Shown: positions 20,930-32,908, counted from the stretch's first letter. The stretch: 64,000 nt of DNA from Symsagittifera roscoffensis (GCF_963678635.1 NC_087066.1:37767755-37831754), one strand, 5' to 3'. Notes: generated by a model not told the origin, from the sequence alone. Numbers and translations are program-made.

Positions 20930-22020
20930 GTGTATGATAATCCTGAGTATGGGTTATAAAATGTAATGTAACCAATTGTCTTTTTGGTGTATCTGTCGTA
21001 TTTGTATATTACTTCAGTTGTTATAAATGGTGGTGGTAGTGATTGAGCTGTTATGTTTGGTGGGTTTAAAGGGTAGGGATGTTGAGTAATGTTGCTTAGT
21101 TTAACTGTGATTTCAAACTTTAATTGTAAACTATTTTGTTGGAGTATTTGGATGTTATGAGCACGAATGTCTTCGTGAATGTCTTGTCTATATTGTAGTC
21201 TATTTAGTGCCCAGTTGTGGAGTCGGTTACTTTCTAGGTGTTGTCCAAATAATGTTGGAGGTGCTGTGAATGTATTCCAGTCTAGTCTTAAAGGAATATT
21301 TGTTGATGATTGTTCTCGATATCTAGCGTCGAGGTTATTTGGGAAATTTAAGTTAAAAGGTGGTGGTGAAATCTGGCTTATTGATGGTGTTGATGGTAGT
21401 GATAATGCTTCTGGTAGTGATGAGGATGTTGTTGTATCCGTAGAAATATCTATTGGATCATTGATTAAATTTGGTTCACCTTGTGTGAATGAATGTGTTG
21501 TCCAATATGGTAGTCGTGATGTTTGGTTTGTAGGGTTAAAGGGATTTTCACGTATTTGTTCAGCTGTTGGTGTTGAACCTAAGTAATCTGAGGGTAGGCT
21601 TGAGGTGCTACGTTGTGAAAGAAGCGTAGGGGTTTCTGGTATTATACCAATGGGGTTTTCTGGAGTACCTTGTGATGGGGATTGTGGTATATCAAAATGA
21701 ACTCGGGGAGTTTGAAAATTTCTGTTTCGTCGAGGATGTATAATTTGTCTATTTATTTCGGGTGTGTTTTGGTTTTGGCTAGAATGTCGTATTCTACTTA
21801 GTTCTGGTGGTAGTGTTGGGTATAAGTTATATGTTGGTTCACTTAAAGGTGCTTGCCGTTGAACGGGTTCTAGTGGTTCAGATAAGCGTGCGTGTCGTTC
21901 TTCAAAAGTATATGGGTTATCTTGAAAGGAAATTCGTGTAGATGTTTGAGGATTTTGGGTAGTTGAAGGTGTTGTTGGGTTATCTTGGGATGATGTCGGT
22001 GAAGACTGACATTGGGACTG
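20917..22020 (-). pseudogene. ATG-less frame upstream of env (copy B, N-terminally broken)
   Basis: Same frame as 658-1794 and 38497-39633. It is open for 368 codons and ends in the env start, but a TAA at 22023-22021 cuts it near its N-terminus. Upstream, the region that should lead into it was rearranged (see the duplicated block 22108-22386). Confidence 0.5.
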
Positions 22021-22107
22021 TTAGTTAGCAATTTTTGATAGTTTTTTGGTTTATTCTTTTAGTGAAAAAGTTTATGTTTATTATAGTATTCTTCTGAAAA
22101 AAGAATT

Positions 22108-22386
22108 AGGTATAGGTTGGGTATAGGTTATAGGTTATAGGTGTTGGGTATAGGTTATATGTTGGTTCGCTTAGAGGTGCTTGTCGTTGAACTGGTTCTA
22201 GTGGTTCTGATAAACGAGCATGTCGTTCTTCAAAAGTGTATGGATTGTCTTGAAAAGAAATTCGTGTAGATGTTTGAGGATTTTGAGTAGTTGAAGGTGG
22301 TGTTTGGTTATCTTGGGATGATGTCGGTGAAGACTGATTCTGTGACTGTTGGGTAGCAATTTTTGATGGATTTTTGAATTGTTACT
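22108..22386 (-). repeat. Extra copy of N-terminal part of ATG-less frame (copy B)
   Basis: From about 22129 onward it is almost identical to copy A 1555-1797, although copy B already has its own version at about 21800-22020. The junction contains a short tandem repeat of ATAGGTT. The tail of the original 62-aa ORF remains at about 22050-22107. It looks like a template switch or conversion from an A-like copy. Confidence 0.65.
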
Positions 22387-22575
22387 TTAGTGGGAAGGTT
22401 TATGTTTATTATAGTATTCTTCCAAAAAAAGAATTAGAAGGATTGTTGCTAGAGCGAATGTGATGATTGCTTTCTTTATACATTTGCATATGGTCAAAAT
22501 GAGGGATGATAGAAATGTTATGAAAATTACAATTAGTAAAAAAATATAAGTTCTACTGAAAATGGTTCGTATCAT
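22387..22575 (-). CDS. 62-aa two-span membrane protein (copy B)
   Basis: Same two-helix protein as at 1800-1988 with three substitutions relative to copy A (D10Y, F15I and F38I). It probably arrived with the converted block to its left. The ATG overlaps the TGA of the preceding hydrophobic frame. Confidence 0.5.
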   Translation of the reverse strand: MIRTIFSRTYIFLLIVIFITFLSSLILTICKCIKKAIITFALATILLILFLEEYYNKHKPSH

Positions 22576-22660
22576 TTAGAGAAGTTTTGTGAATCGTACC
22601 TGTGGATATAATCAAGGGCTTTTGAAAGTTGGAGGAATAGTTCAAATATGGAATAGAAAA

Positions 22661-22801
22661 TTAAAAAATATTGCAAAAAATGATTAAGATTATTAGAAAA
22701 GATTCAAAGATATCAAAAAGAAATATTATAAAAGTTTTAAGTATCGTAAAAAATTGTATGAGATTTATTAGAATTATATTGACTGATTGGGAGAAGAGCA
22801 T
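22661..22801 (-). CDS. 46-aa hydrophobic small ORF (copy B)
   Basis: ATG at 22801, TAA at 22663-22661, in the same position as 2075-2215 and the first part of 39825-40055. It is more diverged than the A/C pair. Coding is possible but not established. Confidence 0.25.
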   Translation of the reverse strand: MLFSQSVNIILINLIQFFTILKTFIIFLFDIFESFLIILIIFCNIF

Positions 22802-22954
22802 TTAAGAAACGACTTCTTGATCGAATATTTTTTGTTGTTTGGGGCAATTTTCAAGTGTGGTCGGATTATTTATTGGTTTTTTGACAAGTGGGTTGAGTTT
22901 TGTGAAAAATTGTTGGGGGCAATTTTTATGGTGATTGGGAGGTCGTCTTTTTCT
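22802..22954 (-). CDS. 50-codon ATG-less frame after pol (copy B)
   Basis: Same ends as in copies A and C: it opens after a TAA with RKRRPP and ends in TAA abutting the next ATG. About eight substitutions relative to copy A and no stop. Function unknown. Confidence 0.25.
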   Translation of the reverse strand, partial: RKRRPPNHHKNCPQQFFTKLNPLVKKPINNPTTLENCPKQQKIFDQEVVS

Positions 22955-23394
22955 TTATTTTTATTTGTCAAATGATCCGGGGTATGGTGAGATTTTTGTA
23001 CTTTATGCTAATTAAAATGTTCGTTTTGTTACTTTAGGCTAAGTTAACAGATTTGTTTGGGGGGTATTTGAGGTCTGAGTTGGAGAAATATTGTTGATCT
23101 TTGGGTTATTAGATAAGGGAGGGTTATAATATTATGGTGTTATTTATTTTAGTTGTCAAGTTGGAGTGGTTTGCTTATTTTTGACCTGGAGGTCGTAAAA
23201 TTATAGTTATAGATATGTCTGGAGTTTTATATGGTTCGTCTAATTGATCTGAGTTTTAGTTAGAGAAGGTGACGGATTGGATGAATCCTATTGGTTTAAA
23301 TTTGAACTAGAATCATTGCGTGTTTGTCAGCATGTTATTTTGAAAAATGAAAATTCAAAATGTTTCAGAGGTTTCAAGACTGTGAAATATAAAA

Positions 23395-24252
23395 TTAAGG
23401 TTGTTTTTGAAATTCGACTTTCTTTAATATTTTAGATTGTGGGATAAATATTTTATAATTTTTACGTGGTTGATTTCTAAGTCGTGATGACTCTCTATGT
23501 TCTGATTTGTCGATTTGCTCTTGGGGTATTATTTGTTCTGTTATTTTTCTATTTCTCCTTTCTTTATGAAATGTATTTTGATCTAGATTTTTTGTATTGC
23601 TTTTTGTGGTGGTTGATTTTGTATTTTGGTTTTTGAGGTGAAAATCTTTTTGTTCCTTTAGTGTATTTTCCGTATGTGGGTTATTTTGAATAACTTTTAA
23701 ACCTGTAAAAGAATATAATTGAGTTAGTTCGCGGAGTGCGTGTTCTTTTGGATAATAAGGTAATAGGTTATTTCGATGTTGAACGAGTTCTTTTTTGTCT
23801 GAGTCGGTGATTTTATATGTGACATCAGTGGGTTTTGCAATTATTTGGTATGGTCCTTTACGAAGGGGTTGTAATTTTTTAGAAATTCCTTTTTGAGTAT
23901 TAAAATTGGGTATTAAAACAAATGTTCCAATTTTTAAATCGGAGGCTGGTGTAAAGCGTGAATTTATTTGTTCATTAATGTTTTGCCTTTGTAACAACTT
24001 TTTTGTTACTCTTTGGTAAATTTCATTGTGTTTTTTATCTCTGTTTAAAATCCATTCGGTGTGTGTACCGGAGGCTAATTTAAGAATTTGTGGGTGATGA
24101 AAATGATCTTCATCGTGTGTGTGTAGAGGTAGATTATAACAAATTGAGTCTTTATTCGGTTGACAATAACTTTGTGCATTTTTATGAGAGTTTGCTGTAA
24201 ACATTATTGGTTTGCGTGGCTTTTGGTTAAAAACCATTTCATATGGTGACAT
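23395..24252 (-). pseudogene. pol: Integrase C-terminal part and Pol tail (copy B)
   Basis: 285 residues beginning MSPYEMVFNQKPRKP and including the GPY/F-type RKGPYQII and a basic C-terminal tail. It is separated from the rest of integrase by a one-base deletion near 24266, so it is not translated from the pol frame in this copy. Confidence 0.8.
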
Positions 24253-24254
24253 TC

Positions 24255-25691
24255 CTAGAGTTGCGTAATTTGTGAATTATATGCTAAGGGAAATAGTTTT
24301 ACATCTGCTGACCATTCGGTGTATCTTGTATCGTTTCCATTGATGATACATCTGAGATATTCTTGTAATGAACGGTTCATACCTTCGACTAAGCCGTTTG
24401 TCCAAGGTGCGTGAGATGTACGTGGTTTGTGTTTGATGTTATATAAATGACATAGTGTGATGATTTCATTATTTATGAATTCTGTACCGTTGTCTGTAAC
24501 CAAAATTTCTGGTAGTCCAAATTTGGCTATCCAGTGTTCATAAAGCGTTGTGTAAGCGTAATAAGCGTTACAATGTGGTACTGGGTTAAGTGCTACATAA
24601 TGTGTAAATGCGTCAACAATTACCATAATGTAGGAGTTTCCTTCTGATGAGGGTGAAATTGGTCCTTTTGTATCAAAGGAGATACGGTGGTTAAAGTACA
24701 AACTTTGTCCTTTAAAATCTTGTTTTTGTGCTATTTGTTTTTGATTTGGATAAGGTTTATTTAGTTGACATACTATACAATCATTGCATAGTACTTTTAT
24801 CCAAATTGGTGCATTTGGGAAATAAAAATTTTGTATGAAATTTGAATATGTTTTTTCTGATCCAGAGTGTCCTTTAATATTTTGTGTATGTGAAATATTA
24901 AAAGCTATGAGAATCATACTCAAAGGGAGACAGGGAATTGTAGATTCATTTAATTTATATTCTAAAAGGTCTGTATTTTCATTAATTGTGGTATTATTAA
25001 ATTTTCGAAAGTATCGGAGGAGTGTTTTGTTTCCTAAAATAGTTGTATCTGCCTTGACGGGTTTAGTTTTATATTTGTGCCATGATTTTAGTTGTCTAAT
25101 TACTGGGTCAAGATTTTGATATTGTTTCATTGTTGAAATTGTAATTGTTTCTGTTGGGGGGAGAAAAATGTTTTCAATTTCTAATTTAGATAAGGGTATT
25201 GTATCAAGTGGGTCATGGAGGTCAAAAACTTGATTTATTGTGTATTTTGAATCGTTTGTTTGTGGTCCTGATAAATTTATTTTATCAGTTAAGTTTTCTT
25301 TTTCAATTAGTGGAAAAAGATCTTTTTTAGGCGGGTGTTGTTTTATTCTTTTTTGTTGGGTGTTATTTTTTATCAATTGTGAATATGGAATTGGTTTAAA
25401 AGTTGATGTTCCAAGTAGATCAACTTCATAGTGATTATTTTGGCAATCTAAATAAAGTGGGAAATGTTGTAAACTATTTATCTGTGATTTTTCAACGTCC
25501 GTTTTTACTGCATATTTGCATTCCAATCGGGGTGATGTTTCGTTTTCTGCAAGGTAGAATTTTATATTTTTGGGTATTTCAACTGTGGTTTTACGTGTAA
25601 GTAATTCAGGTGGCGTATTTCGACTTAAAGTGTCTGGTAATGCAAGATTTTTTCCTGCGGTCCAAACTATATGTAAGTTTGGGAATTTCAT
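24255..25691 (-). pseudogene. pol: RNase H end and integrase core (copy B)
   Basis: 478 residues from a TTG after a nonsense TAG (25712-25710). It contains the DTLSR end of RNase H, the integrase HHCC finger and all three core acidic residues with DD35E spacing, and ends by frameshift just past the core. RT and most of RNase H upstream are missing because of the deletion at about 25876. Confidence 0.8.
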
Positions 25692-25870
25692 TAAAATTAG
25701 TTGAAATCTCTAAACTCGGTGGTTTGGATTAGATTTTTGTGTAAAGAGAAAGATGATTGGTTCATGGTCTGTGAAAAGAACTGTTGGTTGTTTTGATCCA
25801 AGTATTAGAAATTCATATTCTGTGAGTGTATATATTATGGCTGTACATTCTCTCATTAGAGTTGAGAGTC

Positions 25871-26992
25871 TTACTTACTTATTATATTATTTATGGATAA
25901 TTCTTCATTAAGAATTGTGGATTGACAAATATCTAATAATTGGAGTATGTTATTTACGCGATATGCTTTTTCGTGTATTGGTGATATTGTACCGTTGGTT
26001 TCGCAATAGCCTAAAAGTCCTAAAGGTAATGTTACTTGGTAGGGTGTATTGTTGTATACATGTAAAGAAATAATATCTGAATTCGAGTTTTTCAAATATT
26101 TTATTGATGAGATTGTGATTTTGAAAAATTTATGGATAGGTTTGAATTCAAATTCTGACATATAAAATTGTTGTTTGTTTTGTTTTTTATCATATTGGTG
26201 AACTTGTTTTATTGAAAAATTGTATATGTTTCCTGATAGTGGTTTCAAGTGTTTTCTTTGTTGGTTATATATTGGATAGAATTTTGAAAAGAATGGTGGT
26301 TGTTTATTTAATCTTTGAAAAAATGTTAGGGATGTGTCTTTTGTTTTTGTATATTTATCTTTGATTAGTATTTTACTGTTCAAGATGTTGATTGTTGGTA
26401 TATATTTAGAAATAAATGGTATTCCAATAATATTGTGTTTAATATCAGTGATATGGAATATTTGTTTAAATGGTTTAGTTAAAATTTTATTTTGCTCCAT
26501 TGTTCTTGTGGGGAGAAGAAATAATTGAATTTTTCCGTAGTTTATTAATGTTGATCCTTGTGCTGTTGCTAGCTTACTGGAGGTTTCAAGAGGTGTTAGC
26601 TTTGGATGTAAGGTTTTTATTTCATTCCATGTGGGAATGTTTATTATATTTGATTCTGCTCCTGAATCAATTAGAAAATCAATTTCAAGATCTGGTGGTT
26701 GAAATTCTTTGTTTCTTGGACTTTCTAAGAGAAATGGTATTGTCCAAATTTTTTCTTTAGGCTGTTCTTTTTGTATATTTTGATAGATGTGGTTTGTATT
26801 CAAGCATTTTGTTTTGTCATTTTCATTGGATTGATTTGTAGCGTTAATTCCTTTAATTTCTTGCGTCGTTGGTGTGGAATGGATGGGTTCAATATAATAA
26901 TTGTGAAGGAGTTCTGATTGATTTTCATATATGTGTGATGAAAATGGTTGTTCATATATAATAGGTTCATAGTCATTTTCGACTGCTATCAT
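25871..26992 (-). pseudogene. pol: Protease region of pol (copy B, fused to deletion)
   Basis: 373 residues in the gag-pol frame, including the DSGAES protease motif and the spacer to RT. It runs into the deletion junction near 25876, after which about 1.29 kb of sequence present in copy A (about 5275-6557) is absent. YLDD and the rest of the RT palm are therefore missing. Confidence 0.8.
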
Positions 26993-27253
26993 ATTGATGG
27001 AGAGAGTGTTTTCTGTATCACTTTCTGAGTCTGATGATCCACAGTTTATTTGATTGAGTTGTAACGTATCATTTACTGTGTCATCAATACCTGGGGGGTC
27101 TGATGTTGTTTCTGGATTTGATTGTACTTGATTAATATGTCTTTGATGTTTAGGGGTACTACTTTTGTGGCGATTATTAGAATTATTATAATGATTATTA
27201 TTCCGGTGTGGTGATTGGGAATAATTTCTATAACGATTATTATAACTTGAATG

Positions 27254-28138
27254 TCAATTTTGTGAATTATTTCGTGATCTATTTTGATAATTACCGTTTG
27301 ATCTGTTATATGAGTTATTTCTTGATCGATTGTTTGGGTAATACTGATTTCGGTTGTTTGAATAGCTTCTATTTCGATTATTGGAATAGTTTCTATTTCT
27401 ATTATATGATGAGTTTCGTGACTGATTGTTTGGATAGTATTTATTTCTTGATTGGGAATTAGATCTAGAAACAAATTGTGTTGTGTTTGAATTAGATCTG
27501 GAGTAGTTATTTCGACTATTTGGTCTATTGTAGTGATTTTGTGACGGATTTTGTGTATTTCTTCGTTCTGGTGATCTTCCTCTATAACTTGAGTTAAATG
27601 GTGATTGATTTCTCGTGTAGTTGGTATTGTTCGGAAGTGGTTTTCCTGAACTGTTGTTGCTGTATACATTTTTGTTCGGTAGATTTTGATCTTTCTTCAT
27701 GTATTGATAGAATGATTTATTTGGTTCTTTATATTTTTGAGATTTGTTTTGATTGTCTTGTTGTTTTTGTCTACATTCAGAAATACTATGTCCGTATCGT
27801 CGGCAATAATTACACCATTTTTTGAAAGATGGTTTGCCTTTAAAGTTTGGGTGTTTTTCATAAATATTGAGTATTTCAGTGATTTTTTCAACGAGGTCTG
27901 TATCTGATTCCTGTATATTGTTGATATTTGTGGAATTTGTTTCAATTCGGTTAACGTATTGTAATTTCAGATTTTCTGTTTCTTCGAGTTTCATTGTGAT
28001 TTCCGCTTGTTCTAGTTTGTCTACTGGTTTTCGAAAATCTAAATCGGGTTCTCGAATTGAGGAGGGATGGGATGCTCTCTTTTTTATTGCTATTTTCCTT
28101 AATTGCGGTGTTAAGGTCATCATTAAGATTTCTGTCAT
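27254..28138 (-). pseudogene. gag: Gag capsid C-terminus, CCHC knuckle and linker (copy B)
   Basis: 294 residues with the CCHC knuckle and the Asn/Arg/Ser/Tyr-rich linker, ended by CGA to TGA at 27256-27254. Its N-terminal neighbour in the capsid is missing because of the deletion near 28225. Linker frame continues beyond the stop to the protease segment. Confidence 0.75.
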
Positions 28139-28206
28139 TTTTGTGTTTTTACAGTCGTGTGTATTTAATGAATATGCTTTTCGAACTAATGTTTCGATGC
28201 GTACTG

Positions 28207-29256
28207 CTAATTGCTTGATGGTTGTGTCATGGGTCTGTATGTTTGATAATCCATGTGTGAATATTTTGGGGCAACCGAAGGTTTAACGGTTGATTGTAAG
28301 GTTACCTGTGTTTGTGAAGGTTTTGTATTTCTTGGCGTTGTTAAATTTGGACGTATCGGTGAAATGCTTTGTTGTGTAGTTGTTGTGTGTACGATTTCTT
28401 CATTTATGAAGTGTGATGGTGTCTGGATATCTTGTTGAGTGAGATTCCTAGTTCCATTGAGGTTTTCATTGTGTATTACTGTGGAGTTTAAACTATTATT
28501 TTGCATATCAGGTAAAAATGTATTATAGTTTAATGGTGTTGCATCAATAGTTAATGGTATTACTCTTACATAATCTCTTACATAAGATATCGTACTTATT
28601 GCTTGACTTGAGATTGATTGTGGGAAGTTTATGAATGCGGGATGAGAACATTCGGGGTCCCAAACATAGTCTGATTGTTCTGTGATGGCGGTATCATCGT
28701 TTGAATTTTGAGGTCTAAATTTTTTTCTTGCTTGTGAAATTAAATCTATATTATGTGTGAAATAATCTATTATAAACCATGCCAAAATTTTTTGTAAGTC
28801 ATGTTTTGTATGTGATGAAACTTCATCTTTAGTAAAATTTTCTTTAATTATATTTAGAAAACTAGAGAGTAGTGTGATTTCATGTCGTATTCTTATATGT
28901 TTAGATGTCTCTGTCGGTGAGACATTTGAGATTGGGATTTCGTTTTCTAATATTGAGATATAACTATATATTATTGCAAAAACTTCATTAGTAAATATGG
29001 AGTTTGCTCTTTGTGAGTTATGATATTGTATGCTTTTTATATATTCTGAGAATACTTTTGAAAATTCTAAATCAAAGTCGTCTGTTTGAATTACATATTT
29101 GCGCTGATTCGGGTTTGGTGAGGTTAATTCTATGGTGTAGATTCCGTAGTGTTGTGTCAAATTACATATATCTTTCAGATAGTGATCAATAATTTGTCTT
29201 TTGATTTTTACATCTGGGAACTCTGTTTTACATGGGCTGATTCCGGGTTCAAACAA
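28207..29256 (-). pseudogene. gag: Gag N-terminal part (copy B)
   Basis: 349 residues of the long N-terminal gag region. The true start has mutated from ATG to ATT (near 29372), so the frame listed begins internally. It ends out of frame at the junction of a deletion of about 965 bp that joins the DYQTYRPMT segment to the TIKQLAVRIET segment. Confidence 0.75.
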
Positions 29257-29389
29257 ATTTAAGAGTAAATTCTTGCAAAATATATGTTGTCCTCTATCAT
29301 TGGTTGCATCTACAATGAAGGGGAAGATATCATCATCATCTGGACTTTCTTCACCTGGGGTGTGCGTTGAGCTAATTTTTTCGTTTGAT

Positions 29390-29820
29390 GACTGTTAATA
29401 TGTAATTATCGATGTGTCTAATTGGTTGATTCCAATTGTATAAGTGTACTGGTTTGTTTTTATATTGCTTTTTTATTCGTCTTTTTCCTCTTTTTGATGA
29501 ATTTGAAGTTGTTTCTGAGTCGGAAAAATATAATTGATCGTGAATGGGGCAATTTTTATCTATTGATTCTTTTAATTTATAAAGTTCGTCTAAACTGCTG
29601 GTTTCTGATTCTGAAAATGCGTTTCGGTTTTTGGAAAATCTTTTTCGTGTTATTTGTCTTTGTTTGGTTATTATTTTTCTTTTTAGTGTTTGTCGTTTTG
29701 TTCTAATATATCCAACTGTTTGTGTATGAGGTGTGATTACAAGATCGTATTTTTTGTTATCTATTTCACAGTTGTGTAAAACGATTGTTTATTTGTTTCC
29801 TAGATTTTTAAATGACATAA
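29390..29820 (-). pseudogene. 155-aa basic ORF remnant (copy B)
   Basis: The ATG near 29817 is kept but codon 10 is TAA where copies A and C have CAA. The remaining basic sequence is still recognisable in frame downstream. Ends are approximate. Confidence 0.5.
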
Positions 29821-30744
29821 GGTTTAGGATGACGGATGCAAAAGGTTGTTAATTGATTTCTATTTTCTTAGACTGTTAGTCCTTACGATTTTTTGGTTAG
29901 CTTAACCTGGGTCTATTTGTTCAGGGTTGGAGAGAAAAGTATATCGATTTCGAAGAATGATTTTTTACTTTCTCGTGGCTAGTATAAGCTAAGGTGTTAA
30001 CTTACTTAATCTTACTTAAGGGTAGTGATTGTGTTCAAGGGTTGGAGAATAGTAAATCGATCCACAAGGTTCAGGTATAATTAGAACGCGAGTAGTTCGT
30101 TAGATACTATTTTAAACTTACTAAGTCTAAGATTTATCCTGGGTCTGATAAGAGGGGGATCAAGTGAAGGATGAATAACTGAAGTTCTTCACTGTTTATC
30201 CTAATTTGAATGATTAGTTTTGTTCAAAAATTTCTATTAGTCCTGGGTTTGTAGAAAGGGTTGGATAGTGAATCGACGTTTGAGGTCGTTAGACACTAGC
30301 TAAGTGGGTGGGGGAGAACAAAATTGTTCTTTTTGATCCAAGGATAGGCCTTGATGATCAAGTTTTAAATTTAATTAAATAGAAAATGATTTAAGATCCA
30401 AGGATAAGCCTTGATGATCTGGTTTTAAAATTAAGTGAATTTAAGTTTAAAATGATTTAAATTTGTGTAAAGAAAAGATTTAGTTTTTTTATGATGTTAG
30501 TGAGCTTATGATTGCTGATATGTTTTAGGTGATGAAGCTGGGACAATTGGATGATTTATGATTACTAACAGTTTATTGTCATGCTACTAATTTTTATTTT
30601 GATTTTCAATAAATATTTTCCAAACATGTTTTATATAATACTGCAGAATTTTAGAAAAACGATCTGAGATCTTTTTATCAATCGTTATTGTATATTAATA
30701 TTTTGTTTAGCGCCTGAAATGATCATGAAGATTGACTTCAAGAT
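29821..30744 (-). other. 5' leader of copy B
   Basis: About 920 bases equivalent to 11479-12411. It keeps the duplicated hairpin (30335-30359 with one mismatch in the loop-side base, and 30395-30419) and the acceptor-like ATTTCAG ending at 30714. Confidence 0.55.
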
Positions 30745-30978
30745 TTAAGTTTGCAAATGAAAATCTAAATTCATTGCTAATAAGGTTCTAAATATATAAG
30801 TTTGTGTTGGCTTTTGCCGTACTATCATATAACTATTTGGTAAGTTTCTACTTTGTCGTATGTCGTCTCTGGTTCGAGGTCTTCTTCCAATTCCGGGTAG
30901 TTCTCTTATCGTTCGGAATATTGGCTTTGATCTATTGAGTCGTAGAGACATTTCGATTAAATTATCGTCGTGTAACAT
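30745..30978 (-). CDS. 77-aa basic leader ORF (copy B)
   Basis: Open with the same ends as in copies A and C despite the age of copy B. Eight amino-acid differences from copy A (for example Y3H, E18K, T25R, Y48N); the arginine-rich centre is unchanged. Confidence 0.5.
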   Translation of the reverse strand: MLHDDNLIEMSLRLNRSKPIFRTIRELPGIGRRPRTRDDIRQSRNLPNSYMIVRQKPTQTYIFRTLLAMNLDFHLQT

Positions 30979-31053
30979 TTTAAAAATGTTTTGTCTAAAT
31001 TCTAATCTATTTTTGGTTAATTCTAAGCTATTAAGTTCTTGTTCGAGACTTAT

Positions 31054-31063
31054 GGTCGCACCA
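31054..31063 (-). promoter_or_regulatory. Primer binding site (copy B)
   Basis: TGGTGCGACC on the coding strand, two bases from the LTR. Confidence 0.75.
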
Positions 31064-31065
31064 GA

Positions 31066-31475
31066 TGAGTTAGGTCCGATGTGGTTAACTCATAGAGTAA
31101 TTTCGGATAGGGTACACCGTCTGCTCGTCACGCTATCTTATTTTCGGCCGGATAGATTCGTGCAACTTCTTAGTCTAATACCGATCCTAATCTTACTCTT
31201 ATATCTACTAGTCTCAGGGTGTTTAACTAGTCTCTGCTAGGCTCAATAGATCTAGAGTATACTGGCTTATTGCGATTGCTAAAGGTCTCTTGGAGAGGCA
31301 ACTAATTTCTAAGTTAAATTCAAATCTCTCTGGTGCTGAAATTACAAGTAATTTCAGCACTTACAAATAAGTGGATTGTTAGTCAGATGGATCATGATTG
31401 GTTAATATTAAATACTTTACATTGGTAAAATATCTAATTTATCCAATCATAATATGTAGTTTAGATCAGGTTCCA
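31066..31475 (-). repeat. 5' LTR of copy B
   Basis: 410 bp TG...CA. It differs from 14480-14889 at about a dozen positions, mostly in the middle third. The palindrome is at 31333-31360. The AATAAA seen in the 3' LTR is AATAAG here. Confidence 0.95.
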
Positions 31476-31479
31476 CTGG
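31476..31479. repeat. Target site duplication of copy B, right
   Basis: CTGG, matching 14476-14479. Confidence 0.75.
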
Positions 31480-32121
31480 GGAACTTATTTCAGCTCCCCA
31501 TTTTTCATATTTGTAAGGAAATTGTGAAGACTGTGTAATGAGCTTTCTAACTCTCTTCTCTTTCAGCTACTCTCATCAATCTTCCCTTATGCACCAACTC
31601 GAGTCGTAGGGTTCTCATGAAGTCGCGCCCCAAGGGTTGATTGGTAGTTTTCTGCTGTCTTTGCGACTTTTGCTAGCGTCGCCCACGCATTCAGCTCAAT
31701 CGTTACCTGTGCCCTGCCAAGAAGGTTTGTTCGTTATAATAAGCATGAAACTCTTCCTTTATTGTCTTGAGATGGAGATTAGCCTTACCCAAAGTCGATT
31801 TCAGATCATTCATTGTATTTTGTGACTGAATGCTGTAAACGCATAGCCACCGCTTCAACCCGCATAATTCGCCTTGTACCTCGCACTCGGTATTTTCAGT
31901 TCTATTCTATGTTTTTTTTCCATTGACATCACCATGTATTCTTCTGACTCATAGGATGGGAATATATCTTCGCTTTTTCCTTGCTGTTGATTCTCCAAAT
32001 TTACTGGCTTTGCGTACTACTCTTAGGGTTCTGCATATTTTGATGGTACTTATTACCGTTTTGCACCAATCCTAATCTACTCTACTCTTTATTTACCTTT
32101 CTCACCCCCGGAAGTTCACCC

Positions 32122-32125
32122 ATAA
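32122..32125. repeat. Target site duplication of copy C, left
   Basis: ATAA, matching 50981-50984. Confidence 0.75.
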
Positions 32126-32533
32126 TGAGTTAGGACCGAAGTGTAACTCATAGAGTAATTTCGGATAGGGTACACCGTCTGCTCGTCACGCTATCTTATT
32201 TTCGGCCGGATAGATTCGTGCAACTTCTTAGTCTAATACCGATCCTAATCTTACTCTTATACTATCTAGTCTCAGGTTGTTTAACTAGTCTCTGCTAGGC
32301 TCAATAGATCTAGGGTATACTGGTTTATTGCGGCTGCTGAAGTGCTCGGGAGAGTCCAACTAATTTCTAAGTTAAATTCAAATCTCTCTGGTGCTGAAAT
32401 TACAAGTAACTTCAGCACTTACAAATAAGTGGGTTGTTAGTTAGATGGATCATGATTGGTTAATATTAAATACTTTACATTGGTAAAACATTTAATTTAT
32501 CCAATCATAAAATGTAGTTTAGATCAGGTTTCA
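32126..32533 (-). repeat. 3' LTR of copy C
   Basis: 408 bp TG...CA. Candidate AATAAA on the coding strand at 32324-32329; palindrome with one mismatch at 32391-32418. Confidence 0.96.
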
Positions 32534-32749
32534 CCCATCCGGGTTTTACAGAGTTTTTTAGAACAGTTCTTCTGTAATTCAAGGGTGGATGATGGACGTT
32601 GGTATTTGGCGAACATCATAATTTTCTTTCGCTTCTTCTTGTGACAACGACTGAGTCTCTGCAACAAAGTCAATTCTGATTCCAGAATGGTTGGCTATGT
32701 CAGGTTTTTCTGTTCTGCGTGGAGAACTTCTTTTGTGTATGATCTAGTT

Positions 32750-32908
32750 TGGGAATGGCGTGGAGATTGTGCGTGGAGGGGATGCCTGGTTACTCGGATC
32801 TGTACGTATACTTGAACATCGAGGTGGTCATTGGTCTAGTTCAATGAAGTCCTTTTCTGCGAAGTCAAGTCGTACTCTAAATCCTTTGAGTTGTGATTGT
32901 GAGCGGCA
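32750..32908. other. 159-bp invariant block (copy C)
   Basis: Identical to 15160-15318; see there. Confidence 0.55.

Larger units (their letters stand above)
14480..31475 (-). mobile_element. Copy B of giant element (complete ends, heavily damaged)
   Basis: 16,996 bp with two 410-bp LTRs that differ at roughly a dozen positions (about 3 percent), so it is older than copy C. Lesions: gag ATG changed to ATT; TAA in the 155-aa ORF; a deletion of about 965 bp in gag; TGA in the linker; a deletion of about 1.29 kb removing the RT core; TAG at 25712-25710; a 1-nt deletion in integrase near 24266; TAA in the ATG-less frame and an inserted duplicated block (22108-22386); and a frameshift, a nonsense codon and a second frameshift in env. 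The last ORF (602 aa) and the 77-aa and 62-aa ORFs remain open. Confidence 0.95.
31476..32125. other. Host segment between copies B and C
   Basis: 650 bases with balanced composition. Before the insertions it was continuous with 14479 on the left and 50985 on the right. The minus strand contains short coherent runs such as NDLKSTLGKANLHLKTIKEE broken by stops, suggestive of an old retroelement gag, but I cannot assign a family. Confidence 0.45.

Noticed and set aside
27073-27669. 198-codon ORF rich in Ile/Thr (also 7757-8173, 45632-46015)
   Set aside because: Alternative-frame reading of the Asn/Arg/Ser/Tyr-rich gag linker.
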